Below are positions 8,481 to 17,642 of a stretch of DNA of 64,000 bases, piece by piece. Made by a program: the position numbers and the translations under genes. Within the stretch, counting starts at the first letter, position 1, and every line of letters begins with the position of its first letter. Source of the stretch: Arthrobacter sp. ok362 (GTDB taxonomy: Bacteria; Actinomycetota; Actinomycetes; Actinomycetales; Micrococcaceae); the NCBI RefSeq assembly GCF_900102785.1, contig NZ_FNGC01000009.1, positions 124,001 to 188,000 of the forward strand, read 5' to 3'. Below the pieces are notes generated by a model. The model was not told the DNA's origin and ran no database searches. It worked only from the letters and a program-made list of their open reading frames with translations.

Positions 8481-9119
8481 GTGTCGAGCATGCCTTTGTA
8501 CGGCGGGATTGAGCGGACCACCGCCGTAGTCATCGGGACGGGGCTCTCCGGCCTGGCTGTGGCCAGCGAGCTCCAACGCCGCGGTGTTGCGTCCATTATT
8601 GTGGACGGGCTCGACCTCCTGGGTGCCGGCCATCCGGCCAACACCTCCTCGCTCCAGCGCTGCGACGCGGCGGACGCCGCCAGCCTGAGGGAGCGCAACG
8701 AAATCCTGCGGCACCTGCGCAACTACGCCGCAAGCCACAAGCTGGATGTGCGGAACAACATCCGGGCCCTGCAGCTGGACCTCCTTGAGACCGGCACGGA
8801 CGGGTCACCCACCGAGAAGTGGGCCGTCCAGACCCCGGGCGGCGTCCTTCTGGCCGATCATCTTGTCCTGACCCGCTGCGCCCACAGCCAGCTGCGCCGC
8901 ATGCTCTCGGACCTTGGCATGGCAGCCGGACAGAACCTCATGGCGGCGATGCATGCCCTCGGGATGTACCTCGTGGGGGTAGGCGAGCTCATCACCCCGA
9001 CGCCGAAGGAAGTCCTGCGCCAGGCCAAAGTGGTGGGGCAGACGATCTCCGCCAAGGTCTACCCCAATGGCGTCCCCACGCTGCTGCCTGCCGGCTTTGC
9101 CCTGGCTGCTCCCGCTTAG
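8481..9119 (+). CDS. short FAD/NAD(P)-binding oxidoreductase-like protein
   Basis: 212 residues. An N-terminal Rossmann motif, VVIGTGLSGLAVASELQRRG (residues about 15-34), is followed by IIVDGLDLLG, the beginning of a flavoprotein monooxygenase-type dinucleotide fold. The chain is far shorter than a full flavin monooxygenase (400-500 residues) and lacks a second dinucleotide motif, so it is either a stand-alone cofactor-binding domain or an eroded monooxygenase. GTG 8481 was chosen because AGGAGG lies 9 bases upstream; ATG 8490 in the same frame is possible. Its gene is convergent with the CopC-like gene. The substrate is not inferable. Confidence 0.6.
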   Translation: MSSMPLYGGIERTTAVVIGTGLSGLAVASELQRRGVASIIVDGLDLLGAGHPANTSSLQRCDAADAASLRERNEILRHLRNYAASHKLDVRNNIRALQLDLLETGTDGSPTEKWAVQTPGGVLLADHLVLTRCAHSQLRRMLSDLGMAAGQNLMAAMHALGMYLVGVGELITPTPKEVLRQAKVVGQTISAKVYPNGVPTLLPAGFALAAPA

Positions 9120-9171
9120 CCGGGCCCGGCCTGCCCCGCAGATTAGGTGGTATCCGGTCGCTGCTTTGGGT

Positions 9172-9765
9172 CTAGCCTTCGGTGTCGCCGCCCTCGTCCG
9201 GCGTGAGGCGGCGTTTGGCCATCACGCCCAGGGCCACCAGGATGCCGACCCCCACGGCGACGAAGATCATGACGCTCCAGGGAAACTGCTCCGACCCAGC
9301 CGGCGCAGGGGCGGGCGCCGGCGTAGTGCCCGGCTGGGCGGTGCCCATCGTGGGGACCGCGGCAGCCGACGTCGGGCCTGCTGCAGCCGCCGTCGCGGTG
9401 AAGGTGAAGCTGCCCTCGATCGGGTGGCCGTCGGAACTGGCCACCCGCCAGTGCACGGTGTACTGCCCGGCAGGGGCGCCGGACTTCAGCTTCTGCGCGG
9501 CGACGTTGTCCACGATCTCCACGGGGCCGTCCGCCCAGTTGGCGCCCGTGGCGTCGTTGACCAGGATCTGCGACCCGAGGGCGAGCGGATTGTGGTTGAA
9601 AGTGACCGAGACCTGCTCCGGCGGTGCCGCGACGGTCGCTCCGGCCGCCGGGCTGGTGGACTCCGCGGTGTCGTGCGCCGACGCCGGGCTCACGGCTCCC
9701 AGCAGGACGGCCACGAGGACGACGGCGCCCAGCAGGGCGCTGCGAAGCTGGCGGATACGGCGCAT
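9172..9765 (-). CDS. copC: CopC-domain copper-binding/resistance protein
   Basis: 197 residues: signal peptide (MRRIRQLR then a long hydrophobic core ending ASA), a mature N-terminus beginning with His (AHDTAESTSPAAGA), the CopC beta-sandwich (VSVTFNHNPLALGS ... QYTVHWRVASSDGHPIEGSF), a flexible Ala/Pro linker, and a C-terminal membrane helix (MIFVAVGVGILVALGVMAKRR). The N-terminal His and the DGHP His are the usual Cu(II) ligands of CopC/YcnJ. It is membrane-anchored on the outer face with no CopD next to it. ATG 9765 was chosen because the signal peptide begins there; the longer open frame upstream crosses the divergent promoter region. Confidence 0.85.
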   Translation of the reverse strand: MRRIRQLRSALLGAVVLVAVLLGAVSPASAHDTAESTSPAAGATVAAPPEQVSVTFNHNPLALGSQILVNDATGANWADGPVEIVDNVAAQKLKSGAPAGQYTVHWRVASSDGHPIEGSFTFTATAAAAGPTSAAAVPTMGTAQPGTTPAPAPAPAGSEQFPWSVMIFVAVGVGILVALGVMAKRRLTPDEGGDTEG

Positions 9766-9874
9766 GGGCAGGCTACTCCTAGTGTTGGCTTCCTTACAGA
9801 CTAGGCGAAAACGCAGGGTTGGCCGTTGGGCGCCCAATAGGATATACGCAACACCCATCACTCCCGGAGGACTC

Positions 9875-11329
9875 ATGCAAGGACTAATGCTCAAGCGGGA
9901 CTCTAAACTCGACCGGTATTTCAAGATCTCCGAGCGGGGTTCGAACGTCTCGCGCGAGATCCGCGGCGGGTTCGCCACGTTCTTCGCCATGAGCTACATC
10001 GTGGTGCTGAACCCGCTGATCCTCTCCGGGCCGGACTCCACGGGCGCGACGCTCGGCTTCCCCGCCGTCGCCGCTGTCACCGCCTTCGTGGCCGGCATTC
10101 TCACCATCCTCATGGGCGCGTGGGCCAAGCACCCCTTCGCCCTGGCCACCGGTCTCGGCGTCAATGCGTTCGTGGCGGTCACCGTGGCCACGAACCCCGG
10201 CCTGTCCTGGCCGGACATGATGGGGCTCGTGATGCTCTCGGGCATCACCATGTTGATCCTGGTCCTCACCGGCTTCCGGACGGCTGTATTCAAGGCCGTC
10301 CCCGAGGGGCTGAAAACCGCGATCGTGGTCGGCATCGGCCTGTTCATCGCCCTGATCGGCCTCGTCAATGCGGGCTTCGTGCGCCGCATCCCGGATGTCG
10401 CCGGCACCACCGTGCCGGTCGGACTCGGCTTTGACGGCAAGCTGGTGGGCTGGCCCACGTTCGTGTTCGTCTTCGGCCTGGTCCTGACCATCGCCCTCGT
10501 GGTCCGCAAGGTCAAGGGCGCCATCCTGATCGGCATCGTCGCCTCCACCATCCTGTCCGTGATCCTGGAATCCCTCCTGCACATCGGTCCCAGCTTTGAC
10601 GGCAAGAACCACAACCCACAGGGCTGGTCCCTCGTCGCGCCCAAGTTCTCCGAGTGGACTGCGCCGGACCTGTCCCTGATCGGCAAGGCCAACCCCTTCG
10701 GTGCCTTTGAGCACCTGGGCTTCGTCGCGGCGAGCTTGCTGGCGTTCGTGATCCTGCTCAGCATCTTCTTCGATGCCATGGGCACGATGGTGGGTCTGGC
10801 CACGGAGGCCGGCACCATCGACAAGGAAGGCAACATCCCCAACGTCGACCGCGTGCTGCAGGTGGACGCCCTGGGCGCGATCATCGGCGGCGGCGCCTCG
10901 GTGTCCTCGAACCAGATCTACGTCGAATCCGGTGCCGGCATCGGCGAAGGAGCTCGCACGGGCCTGGCTTCCGTTGTCACCGGCCTGCTGTTCCTCGTGG
11001 CCATGTTCTTCACCCCGCTGATCAACCTCGTGCCGTTCGAGGCCGTGGCCCCCGCGCTCGTGATCGTCGGCTTCATGATGGTCTCCCAGGTGGGCAAGAT
11101 CGACTGGCAGGACTGGGGCATCGCGATCCCGGCCTTCCTGACGTTCACCCTCATGCCGTTCACCTACTCGATCGCCAACGGCCTGGGCGCGGGCTTCATC
11201 AGCTTCGTGCTGATCCGCCTGTTCCAGGGCCGGGCCCGCGAGGTGCACCCGCTCATGTGGGCCGTGGCGGCCGCGTTCCTGCTGTTCTTCGCGATCGGTC
11301 CGATCGAGGCCGCCCTCGGGATTCACTAG
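9875..11329 (+). CDS. NCS2/AzgA-type purine permease
   Basis: 484 residues, about 13 hydrophobic segments. The motifs are those of AzgA-like adenine/guanine/hypoxanthine permeases: GGFATFFAMSYIVVLNP near the start, the Asn/Gly-rich TGLGVNAFV, FFDAMGTMVGLATEAG, and SSNQIYVESGAGIGEGARTGL. It imports purines by proton symport. ATG 9875 has CGGAGG 5 bases upstream, close but usable; ATG 9887 in the same frame is an alternative. Divergent from the CopC-like gene over about 109 bases. A 55-bp near-perfect palindrome follows the stop. Confidence 0.9.
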   Translation: MQGLMLKRDSKLDRYFKISERGSNVSREIRGGFATFFAMSYIVVLNPLILSGPDSTGATLGFPAVAAVTAFVAGILTILMGAWAKHPFALATGLGVNAFVAVTVATNPGLSWPDMMGLVMLSGITMLILVLTGFRTAVFKAVPEGLKTAIVVGIGLFIALIGLVNAGFVRRIPDVAGTTVPVGLGFDGKLVGWPTFVFVFGLVLTIALVVRKVKGAILIGIVASTILSVILESLLHIGPSFDGKNHNPQGWSLVAPKFSEWTAPDLSLIGKANPFGAFEHLGFVAASLLAFVILLSIFFDAMGTMVGLATEAGTIDKEGNIPNVDRVLQVDALGAIIGGGASVSSNQIYVESGAGIGEGARTGLASVVTGLLFLVAMFFTPLINLVPFEAVAPALVIVGFMMVSQVGKIDWQDWGIAIPAFLTFTLMPFTYSIANGLGAGFISFVLIRLFQGRAREVHPLMWAVAAAFLLFFAIGPIEAALGIH

Positions 11330-11350
11330 GTTTCCGCCTTCCCGCCCGCC

Positions 11351-11405
11351 GAGACGGCACTTCCCGGCAGTGTTTTTCGAAAACACTGCCGTCAAGTGCC
11401 GTCTC
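11351..11405. repeat. 55-bp near-perfect palindrome, possible terminator
   Basis: GAGACGGCACTT (11351-11362) pairs with AAGTGCCGTCTC (11394-11405), and the inner CAGTGTTT (11368-11375) pairs with AAACACTG (11381-11388). Only two opposed bases mismatch. It follows the purine permease by 21 bases, so it may end transcription, but there is no T tract and the symmetry is more than a terminator needs. Confidence 0.75.
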
Positions 11406-11423
11406 GGCCGTGTTTAAGAGCAG

Positions 11424-11441
11424 TTTCCGGGATTCCGGACA
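11424..11441. promoter_or_regulatory. candidate IclR (hut) operator, hutG copy
   Basis: TTTCCGGGATTCCGGACA, a near-palindrome about 55 bases before hutG. It matches the sites before hutU and before the IclR gene at 16 or more of 18 positions. Confidence 0.6.
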
Positions 11442-11494
11442 GTCCCACCGCGGCGCTGCTGGTTTTCCGGCCCGGGCTGCGGTGAGCTAGGGAC

Positions 11495-12454
11495 ATGGTT
11501 TCCCCCGCGCTCCCCGTTGATGTCCCGCCACAGCCCTGGACCGGCCGGTTCGACGGCGACGGCGGCGAGCACCGGCGCTGGTGGCAGGCCGTGACCCCCT
11601 ACCCTCCCGGCACGGTTCCAGTGGCTTCCCCCGGTCCGCGCCCCGCCGTCATCCTCGGCTTCGGCAGCGACGCCGGAGTGCGGCGCAACAAAGGCCGGAC
11701 CGGCGCCGCGGCCGCCCCCGCCGCCATCCGGGCCGCGCTCGGCCCGCTCGCCTTCCACCTGTCGCGGGGCGTGCACGACGCCGGTGACGTCACCGTGGCC
11801 GGGGACGCGCTGGAGGCGGGGCAGGCACGTGCCGGGCTCGCCATCACCAGGCTGCTCGACGCCGGCCGGCTCCCCGTGGTGTTGGGCGGCGGCCACGAGA
11901 CCGCCTTTGCCAGCTACCTCGGCGTGGCCGGATCGGCGGCCGTGCGCGAGGGCCTCACGGTCGGCGTGCTGAACCTCGACGCGCACTTCGACCTCCGCGA
12001 CGAGCCCGTGCCCAGCTCCGGCACCCCGTTCCTGCAGATGGCCCGCGCGGAAGCCGCCGCCGGCCGCGAACTGCGCTACGCCGTCGTCGGGATTTCCGAG
12101 CCGAACAACACCCGGGCGCTGTTCCGGACGGCAGAGGAGCTCGGCGTCGACTACCTGCTGGACGAGGACTGCTCGGCGGAGGCGGCGCAAGCGTTTGTGG
12201 CGGCGTTCCTGGCCCAGGTGGACGCGCTCTACCTGACCATCGACCTGGACGTGCTGCCGGCCTCGGTGGCCCCCGGGGTGAGCGCTCCGGCCGCCTATGG
12301 TGTGCCGCTGCCGGTGATCAGCGCAGTGTGCCGGCAGGTGGCCGCGAGCGGGAAGCTCCTGCATCTGGATATCGCCGAGCTGAACCCGGAGTTTGATATC
12401 GACGGCCGCACCGCCAAGGTGGCCGCGCGGCTGGTTAATACGCTGCTGGCATAG
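11495..12454 (+). CDS. hutG: formimidoylglutamase (arginase/ureohydrolase family)
   Basis: 319 residues. Hydrolyses N-formimidoyl-L-glutamate to glutamate and formamide, the last step of histidine breakdown. The manganese-binding motifs of the arginase family are intact: GGGHE (131-135), NLDAHFD (160-166) and DLDVLPASVAPG (250-261). The GSDAGVRRNKGRTGAA stretch near 58-73 is typical of HutG rather than agmatinase or arginase. Placement next to hutH and hutU and a shared operator 55 bases upstream support the assignment. The ATG has no strong Shine-Dalgarno. It is transcribed towards hutH and ends just before a bidirectional terminator-like palindrome. Confidence 0.9.
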   Translation: MVSPALPVDVPPQPWTGRFDGDGGEHRRWWQAVTPYPPGTVPVASPGPRPAVILGFGSDAGVRRNKGRTGAAAAPAAIRAALGPLAFHLSRGVHDAGDVTVAGDALEAGQARAGLAITRLLDAGRLPVVLGGGHETAFASYLGVAGSAAVREGLTVGVLNLDAHFDLRDEPVPSSGTPFLQMARAEAAAGRELRYAVVGISEPNNTRALFRTAEELGVDYLLDEDCSAEAAQAFVAAFLAQVDALYLTIDLDVLPASVAPGVSAPAAYGVPLPVISAVCRQVAASGKLLHLDIAELNPEFDIDGRTAKVAARLVNTLLA

Positions 12455-12524
12455 CGGGCCTCCCCCGCCGTTTTCGGGGCACTAGCAGCGCCGCGCCCGC
12501 ATCTGGGCCGGCCCCTGAAACGCA

Positions 12525-12552
12525 GAAAGTCCCCGCCGCGGCGGGGACTTTC
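12525..12552. terminator. bidirectional terminator-like perfect palindrome
   Basis: GAAAGTCCCCGCCG pairs perfectly with CGGCGGGGACTTTC (14-bp arms). It lies between the convergent ends of hutG and the small gene at 12571, so it can serve both strands; the A and T runs at the base give a short U tract. Confidence 0.75.
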
Positions 12553-12570
12553 TAGTGAAAACGGATCAGC

Positions 12571-12807
12571 CTAGCTGCGGCGCACCTGCACGCCATCGGA
12601 CTGCAGGAAAAGCTGCGTCTCGGACGGCCCGGCGGGGACCAACCAGAGCACATTTCCGCTCAGTGAGACTTCTTCGACCTCACCGGCTGCAATGACCTGT
12701 GCGTGCTTGACGATTTCGACGCGTTCGCCGACCCGGAGGCCGCTCCAGTCGGAAACCGTTGCTGCGGATGCAAGGCGCCTGGACAGTACCGTGCCGCGTG
12801 CTTTCAT
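12571..12807 (-). CDS. hypothetical small protein
   Basis: 78 residues, unrecognised. The sequence is beta-rich and soluble: a basic head, then GLRVGERVEIVKHAQVI, a short loop and WLVPAGPSETQLFLQSD. It looks like a small SH3-like barrel, but no family can be named. ATG 12807 has AAAGGGG about 10 bases upstream. It lies between hutG and hutH on the hutH strand, 151 bases after hutH, and is convergent with hutG across the terminator palindrome. Coding is supported by an intact frame with actinobacterial codon use. Confidence 0.55.
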   Translation of the reverse strand: MKARGTVLSRRLASAATVSDWSGLRVGERVEIVKHAQVIAAGEVEEVSLSGNVLWLVPAGPSETQLFLQSDGVQVRRS

Positions 12808-12958
12808 AGAACTTTTACCCCTTTGTATGTGTTCTTCGCCACAACTTCATTGGTGTGACTTTCCATTTGTACTACAGTTCCCGGGTCCCCGCCCTCCGTG
12901 TCGCCAAAGATTTCGGGGACGCCGGGAATTGTTCAGCGCTCGTGCACTTTGTTTCTTC

Positions 12959-14563
12959 TCAGGCGAGATTTCCTACTGCGGATTCGGCCGCGGCCCGGAC
13001 CCTGCCCGAGGCCACGAGGGCGTCCGCCGCTTCAAGCTCCGGCGACAGGAACCTGTCGGTGCCCGGGCCGTCGACGACGTCGCGCAGTGCAGCGATCACG
13101 GCCGTGGCCGCCGGCCCCGGCGTGAGTTCGCCGCCGGAGAGCTGGGTGCGGATGTCCAGCGCGCGGGCTGAGGTCACGAGTTCGATCGCCAGGACGCGGC
13201 GCAGGTTCTCGACGGCGCGGCGGAGCTTGCGGGCCGCGTGCCAGCCCATGGAGACGTGGTCCTCCTGCATCGCCGAGCTCGGGATCGAGTCCACCGACGC
13301 CGGGACGGCCAGCCGCTTGTTGTCCGAAACCAGCCCGGCCTGCGTGTACTGGGCGATCATGAGGCCCGAGTCGACGCCGGGGTCCGAGGCCAGGAAGGCC
13401 GGCAGGCCGTGCGAGCGGGCCGGGTCCAGCATCCGGTCGGTCCGGCGCTCGGCGATGGAGCTCAGGTCCGCGACGGCGATCGCGAGGAAGTCCAGCACAT
13501 AGGCCACCGGTGCGCCGTGGAAGTTGCCGTTGGAGCTGACCCGGCCGTCGGGAAGGACCACCGGGTTGTCGATCGCGGCGGCCAGTTCGCGGGAGGCGAC
13601 CAGGGCGGCATGGTCCACGGTGTCGCGGACGGCGCCGGCCACCTGGGGTGCGCAGCGCAGCGAGTAGGCATCCTGGACCTTGGTGTCGTTGATCCGGTGC
13701 GAGGCCACGATCGGCGAGTTGGACAGCACCCGGAGCATGTTGTCCGCGGCGGCGGCCTGGCCCGGGTGCGGGCGCAGCGCGGCGTGCAGCTCGGGCAGGA
13801 ACACCTGGTCCGTGCCGAGCAGCGCCTCGACGCTGAGCGCTGCGGTGATGTCCGCCGTCGTGAGCAGCTGGCGGATGTCCGCGATGGCCATTAGCAGCAT
13901 GCCGAGCATGCCCTCGGTGCCGTTGACGAGGGCCAGGCCCTCCTTTTCGGCCAGGGTGACGGGTTCGATTCCGTGTTCGGCGAGGAGTTCGGCGACGCTA
14001 CGGCCGTCCTTGGCGCTGTTTCTTCCTCCATAGAGTTTGCCGTCGGGGCCGGTCGCTTCGCCTTCGCCCATCAGGACCAGGGCGCAGTGCGACAGCGGGG
14101 CGAGGTCACCCGAGCAGCCGAGCGAGCCGAATTCGCGCACCACCGGGGTGATGCCGGCGTTGAGCACGTCCACCATGGTCTGCAGCACCACCGGGCGGAC
14201 GCCGGTCCGGCCGGAGGCCAGGGTCTTGGCGCGCAGGAACATGATGCCGCGGACCACTTCGCGTTCCACGGCCGGGCCCATGCCGGCGGCGTGGCTGCGG
14301 ATCAGGGATTTCTGCAGCTGGGTGCGCAGCTCGTTGGGGATGTGCCGGTTGGCCAGCGCCCCGAAGCCGGTGGAGATGCCGTAGGCGGGGACCTCGCTGT
14401 GGGCGAGGTCGTCGATGTGGGCGCGGACCTTGGCGACGGCGTCGAGGGCGTCCTGGGCGATGGTCACCTTGGCATCGTGGCGTGCGACGGCGACGACGTC
14501 CTCGGGGGTCACGCCGCTTGAGCCAAGGGGGACGGTGAGCGGTGCTTGCGTTGTGATGGTCAT
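12959..14563 (-). CDS. hutH: histidine ammonia-lyase
   Basis: 534 residues, normal length for the family. Removes ammonia from L-histidine to give urocanate, the first Hut step. The active-site block is GSLGCSGDLAPLSHC: the tripeptide that cyclises to the MIO cofactor is Cys150-Ser151-Gly152 rather than the textbook Ala-Ser-Gly. The entrance-loop YGISTGFG (61-68) and the conserved QDAYSLRCAPQ segment are present. The start is ATG 14563 with a weak AGGTAGA upstream. It follows hutU by 111 bases, and that gap carries a 60-bp palindromic repeat, so it may still be in the hutU operon. Confidence 0.95.
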   Translation of the reverse strand: MTITTQAPLTVPLGSSGVTPEDVVAVARHDAKVTIAQDALDAVAKVRAHIDDLAHSEVPAYGISTGFGALANRHIPNELRTQLQKSLIRSHAAGMGPAVEREVVRGIMFLRAKTLASGRTGVRPVVLQTMVDVLNAGITPVVREFGSLGCSGDLAPLSHCALVLMGEGEATGPDGKLYGGRNSAKDGRSVAELLAEHGIEPVTLAEKEGLALVNGTEGMLGMLLMAIADIRQLLTTADITAALSVEALLGTDQVFLPELHAALRPHPGQAAAADNMLRVLSNSPIVASHRINDTKVQDAYSLRCAPQVAGAVRDTVDHAALVASRELAAAIDNPVVLPDGRVSSNGNFHGAPVAYVLDFLAIAVADLSSIAERRTDRMLDPARSHGLPAFLASDPGVDSGLMIAQYTQAGLVSDNKRLAVPASVDSIPSSAMQEDHVSMGWHAARKLRRAVENLRRVLAIELVTSARALDIRTQLSGGELTPGPAATAVIAALRDVVDGPGTDRFLSPELEAADALVASGRVRAAAESAVGNLA

Positions 14564-14595
14564 TGAGATCTACCTAAATCTGATGGTTGAGCCAT

Positions 14596-14661
14596 CCCAT
14601 CGACTGCTCCGTAACGGCCCTTTTAAGGGCTCAAAACGGCGTTTACGGAGCAATCGATGGG
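14596..14661. repeat. palindromic repeat, copy A of the GCTCCGTAACGG family
   Basis: Arms of 19 bases (14596-14614 and 14643-14661) pair with one G-T type mismatch: CCCATCGACTGCTCCGTAA against TTACGGAGCAATCGATGGG. An inner stem GCCCTT/AAGGGC sits in the loop. The element fills most of the hutU-hutH gap. A second copy, in reverse orientation, is at 25199-25256. Confidence 0.85.
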
Positions 14662-14674
14662 GTTTAGCGGCTTG

Positions 14675-16372
14675 TTAGCGGGACTCGGACATGGGGATGC
14701 GGACGCCGCGTTCCTTGGCGACCTCGACGGCGCGGTCGTAGCCGGCGTCGGCGTGGCGGATGACGCCCATGCCGGGGTCGTTGGTGAGGAGGCGTTCGAG
14801 TTTCTGCGCGGCGAGCTCGGTGCCGTCGGCGACCGAGACCTGGCCGGCGTGGATGGAGCGGCCGATCCCGACGCCGCCGCCGTGGTGGAGGGAAACCCAG
14901 GTGGCGCCGGAGGCGGTGTTGAGCAGGGCGTTGAGCAGCGGCCAGTCGGCGATCGCGTCGGAGCCGTCGGCCATGGCCTCGGTTTCGCGGTACGGGGAGG
15001 CGACGGAGCCGGAGTCGAGGTGGTCGCGGCCGATCACGATGGGTGCCTTGACCTTGCCCTCCTTGACGAGCTGGTTGAACAGCAGGCCGGCCTTGGCGCG
15101 TTCGCCGTAGCCGAGCCAGCAGATGCGGGCCGGCAGGCCCTCGAACTCGACGCGTTCGGCGGCGGCGTCGATCCAGCGGTGCAGGTGCTTGTTCTCGGGG
15201 AAGAGCTCCTTGATGGCCTTGTCTGTGACCGCGATATCCTCGGGGTCCCCGGAGAGGGCAACCCAGCGGAACGGGCCAAGGCCCTCGCAGAACAGCGGCC
15301 GGATGTAGGCCGGGACGAAGCCGGGGAATTCGAAGGCGCGGTTGTACCCGCCCTTGCGGGCCTCGTCACGGATGGAGTTGCCGTAGTCAAAGACCTCGGC
15401 GCCGGAGTCCTGGAACTCGACCATGGCCTGGACGTGCTTGGCCATCGAGGCCTGGGCCTTCTTGGTGAAGCCTTCGGGATCGGCGGCGGCCTCGCGGTGC
15501 CATTCCTCGACCGTGACGCCCTCGGGCAGGTAGCTCAGGGGGTCGTGCGCGGAGGTCTGGTCCGTGACGATGTCGACGGTGAGTTCGCCGGCCTTGTGGC
15601 GGCGCAGGATCTCGGGGAAGACCTCGGCGGCGTTGCCGACGTAGCCTACGGACCAGCCGCGGCGCTCTTCCTTGGCCGCCAGGACCTTGGCGATCGCGGC
15701 GTCGAGGTCCGTTTCGACCTCGTCGAGGTAGCGCTTGCCGGCCCGGCGGCGGAGGTGGCTTTCATCGACGTCGACAATCAGGCAGGCACCGTCGTTCAGG
15801 GTGACGGCGAGCGGCTGGGCGCCGCCCATGCCGCCGCAGCCGCCGGTGAGGGTCAGCGTGCCGGCGAGCGTGCCGTTCTCGTCCCCGGTGAGCTTGCGGG
15901 CGATTGCCGCGAAGGTCTCGAAGGTGCCCTGCAGGATGCCCTGGGTGCCGATGTAGATCCAGGACCCTGCGGTCATCTGGCCGTACATCATCAGGCCCTC
16001 GGCCTCGAGCCGGCGGAACTCGGGCCAGTTCGCCCAGTCGCCGACGAGGTTGGAGTTGGCCAGCAGCACGCGCGGCGCCCATTCGTTGGTGCGGAAGACG
16101 CCGACCGGCTTGCCGGACTGGACCAGGAGGGTCTCGTCCTTTTCCATGGTTTCCAGGGTGCGGGTGATGGCGTCGAACGCAGCCCAGGACCGGACGGCGC
16201 GGCCGGTGCCGCCGTAGACCACCAGGTCATCGGGGCGCTCGGCAACCTCGGGGTCGAGGTTGTTCATGAGCATGCGCAGCGGGGCTTCCGTCTGCCAGCT
16301 CTTGGCGGTGAGCTCGGTGCCGCGGGCTGCTTTGACCGGGCGGGCACCGGTGGTGAAATCGGCGGGTGCCAT
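14675..16372 (-). CDS. hutU: urocanate hydratase
   Basis: 565 residues, full length. Converts urocanate to imidazolonepropionate using tightly bound NAD+. The Gly-rich NAD site [10 protein letters not shown] (177-186), [18 protein letters not shown] (about 96-113) and the C-terminal [18 protein letters not shown] are diagnostic. ATG 16372 has AAAGGAG about 6 bases upstream. It is the first gene of a probable hutU-hutH unit; a candidate IclR operator is about 135 bases upstream. Confidence 0.97.
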   Translation of the reverse strand: MAPADFTTGARPVKAARGTELTAKSWQTEAPLRMLMNNLDPEVAERPDDLVVYGGTGRAVRSWAAFDAITRTLETMEKDETLLVQSGKPVGVFRTNEWAPRVLLANSNLVGDWANWPEFRRLEAEGLMMYGQMTAGSWIYIGTQGILQGTFETFAAIARKLTGDENGTLAGTLTLTGGCGGMGGAQPLAVTLNDGACLIVDVDESHLRRRAGKRYLDEVETDLDAAIAKVLAAKEERRGWSVGYVGNAAEVFPEILRRHKAGELTVDIVTDQTSAHDPLSYLPEGVTVEEWHREAAADPEGFTKKAQASMAKHVQAMVEFQDSGAEVFDYGNSIRDEARKGGYNRAFEFPGFVPAYIRPLFCEGLGPFRWVALSGDPEDIAVTDKAIKELFPENKHLHRWIDAAAERVEFEGLPARICWLGYGERAKAGLLFNQLVKEGKVKAPIVIGRDHLDSGSVASPYRETEAMADGSDAIADWPLLNALLNTASGATWVSLHHGGGVGIGRSIHAGQVSVADGTELAAQKLERLLTNDPGMGVIRHADAGYDRAVEVAKERGVRIPMSESR

Positions 16373-16506
16373 GAGGATCTCCTTTGTGGCTGGATGTGTT
16401 GCTGGACTCTGTCTGGTGTCTGTGCTGGGCGAAATCGGGAGGAATGAGGTTCTGTATCAACTAAAGCCCCTTCGCGGCCGTGGAAACAGGCCCATCGCGG
16501 GGGTGC

Positions 16507-16524
16507 TGTCCGGGATTCCAGACC
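16507..16524. promoter_or_regulatory. candidate IclR (hut) operator, hutU copy
   Basis: TGTCCGGGATTCCAGACC lies in the 243-base gap between hutU and the regulator gene and matches the hutG and iclR copies. The position fits control of hutU. Confidence 0.6.
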
Positions 16525-16615
16525 CTCCCCTCCCCCGTTGCGCTATCACTTCCGGTTGCCAAAACGGGCGAATGGCAGCCCTAAGTGAGAGCGCAACTGG
16601 GGCGGGGGCGACGGG

Positions 16616-17554
16616 TCAGGCGGGGCGGCCGTGGATCCGGACCGAGAGCTCGTCGGCGACCTTCTGGACCCGGGCGGCCAGGACCGGCCACTGGTCCGCG
16701 GGCAGCTTGTCCTCGAGGAAGGTCACGGCGACGGCGGCCGTGGGCCATCCCACGTGGTCGGTGACGGCGGCGGCGATCGAGCCGAAACCGGGGGTCACCT
16801 CGCCGTGTTCGGTGGCGTAGCCGCGCTGCCGGACCTGGTCCAGATGGGAGGACAGTGCGGAGTACTTCATGATGGGCGATTCGGTTTCGTGCCGCGCGGT
16901 GAAGGCGGCAGCGTTCGGGTACAGCGCCCGCACCTGGGACTTCGGCAGCGCGGCGAGGATGGCCCGCCCGCTGGCGGTGAGATGGCTGGGCAGCCGGACG
17001 CCGACGTCGGTCACCAGGGACGGCCGGTTCTTGGCCCGCTCCTCCACGATGTAGAGCACGTCGCGGCCGTGCAGCACCGCGAGATGCGCGCTTTCGCCAA
17101 TCACGTCCACCAGCGAGGCGAGCATCGGCCGGCCCAGCCGGGACAGCGGCTCCTGCCGGGAATAGGCCGAGCTGAGTTCGAAGGCGCTGATGCCCAGGCC
17201 GTAGCGCTGCTCCTCATGCAGATGTAGCACGAAGCCGTTCGCTTCCATCACTCCGAGCAGGTGATAGACGCTGGAGCGCGGCAGTCCCAACGCGGTGGCA
17301 ATGTTCGACGCCGCCATCGGTCCGCGCCGGGAGGCCAGCAGCTTGAGGATGCGCAGGGTGTTTTCGGCGGCGGGCACCTTCGACGCCACCTTGGCGCCGG
17401 CGGTCCTGTGGGCGGCTTTGGGCGCAGGCGTGCCGGCGGCGTGCGCGGCGGACTGCGCCGCAGGCACGTTGGGCGCAGCGGGTGCTGCAGACGCGTCGGG
17501 CTCTGCTGGGGCAGTCGCGGCGACGGGGCTGACGGCGGTGCTAGTGGGTGGCAT
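16616..17554 (-). CDS. IclR-family regulator, probable hut regulator
   Basis: 312 residues. A 55-residue Ala/Pro-rich head precedes the IclR winged helix (ENTLRILKLLASRRGPMAASNIA ... LGLPRSSVYHLLGVME, residues about 64-105). The effector domain contains VVDVIGESAHLAVLHGRDVLYI-type sequence and LTASGRAILAAL, the normal IclR core. It sits beside hutU, and the same 18-bp near-palindrome occurs before hutG, hutU and this gene, so it probably controls the hut genes and itself. ATG 17554 is preceded by GAAGAGGA. The Ala/Pro head could be partly untranslated. Confidence 0.88.
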   Translation of the reverse strand: MPPTSTAVSPVAATAPAEPDASAAPAAPNVPAAQSAAHAAGTPAPKAAHRTAGAKVASKVPAAENTLRILKLLASRRGPMAASNIATALGLPRSSVYHLLGVMEANGFVLHLHEEQRYGLGISAFELSSAYSRQEPLSRLGRPMLASLVDVIGESAHLAVLHGRDVLYIVEERAKNRPSLVTDVGVRLPSHLTASGRAILAALPKSQVRALYPNAAAFTARHETESPIMKYSALSSHLDQVRQRGYATEHGEVTPGFGSIAAAVTDHVGWPTAAVAVTFLEDKLPADQWPVLAARVQKVADELSVRIHGRPA

Positions 17555-17642
17555 GGATCCTCTTCAGGGTCGGGCGGTGTCCGGTATCCCGTACTTAAGC
17601 ATGCGCCCTGCGCCGGTCAACTGACAGCCTCCCACAGGATCC

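Noticed and set aside
9182..9874. Long N-terminal extension of the purine permease
   Set aside because: It is antisense to the CopC-like gene; ATG 9875 begins the AzgA fold.
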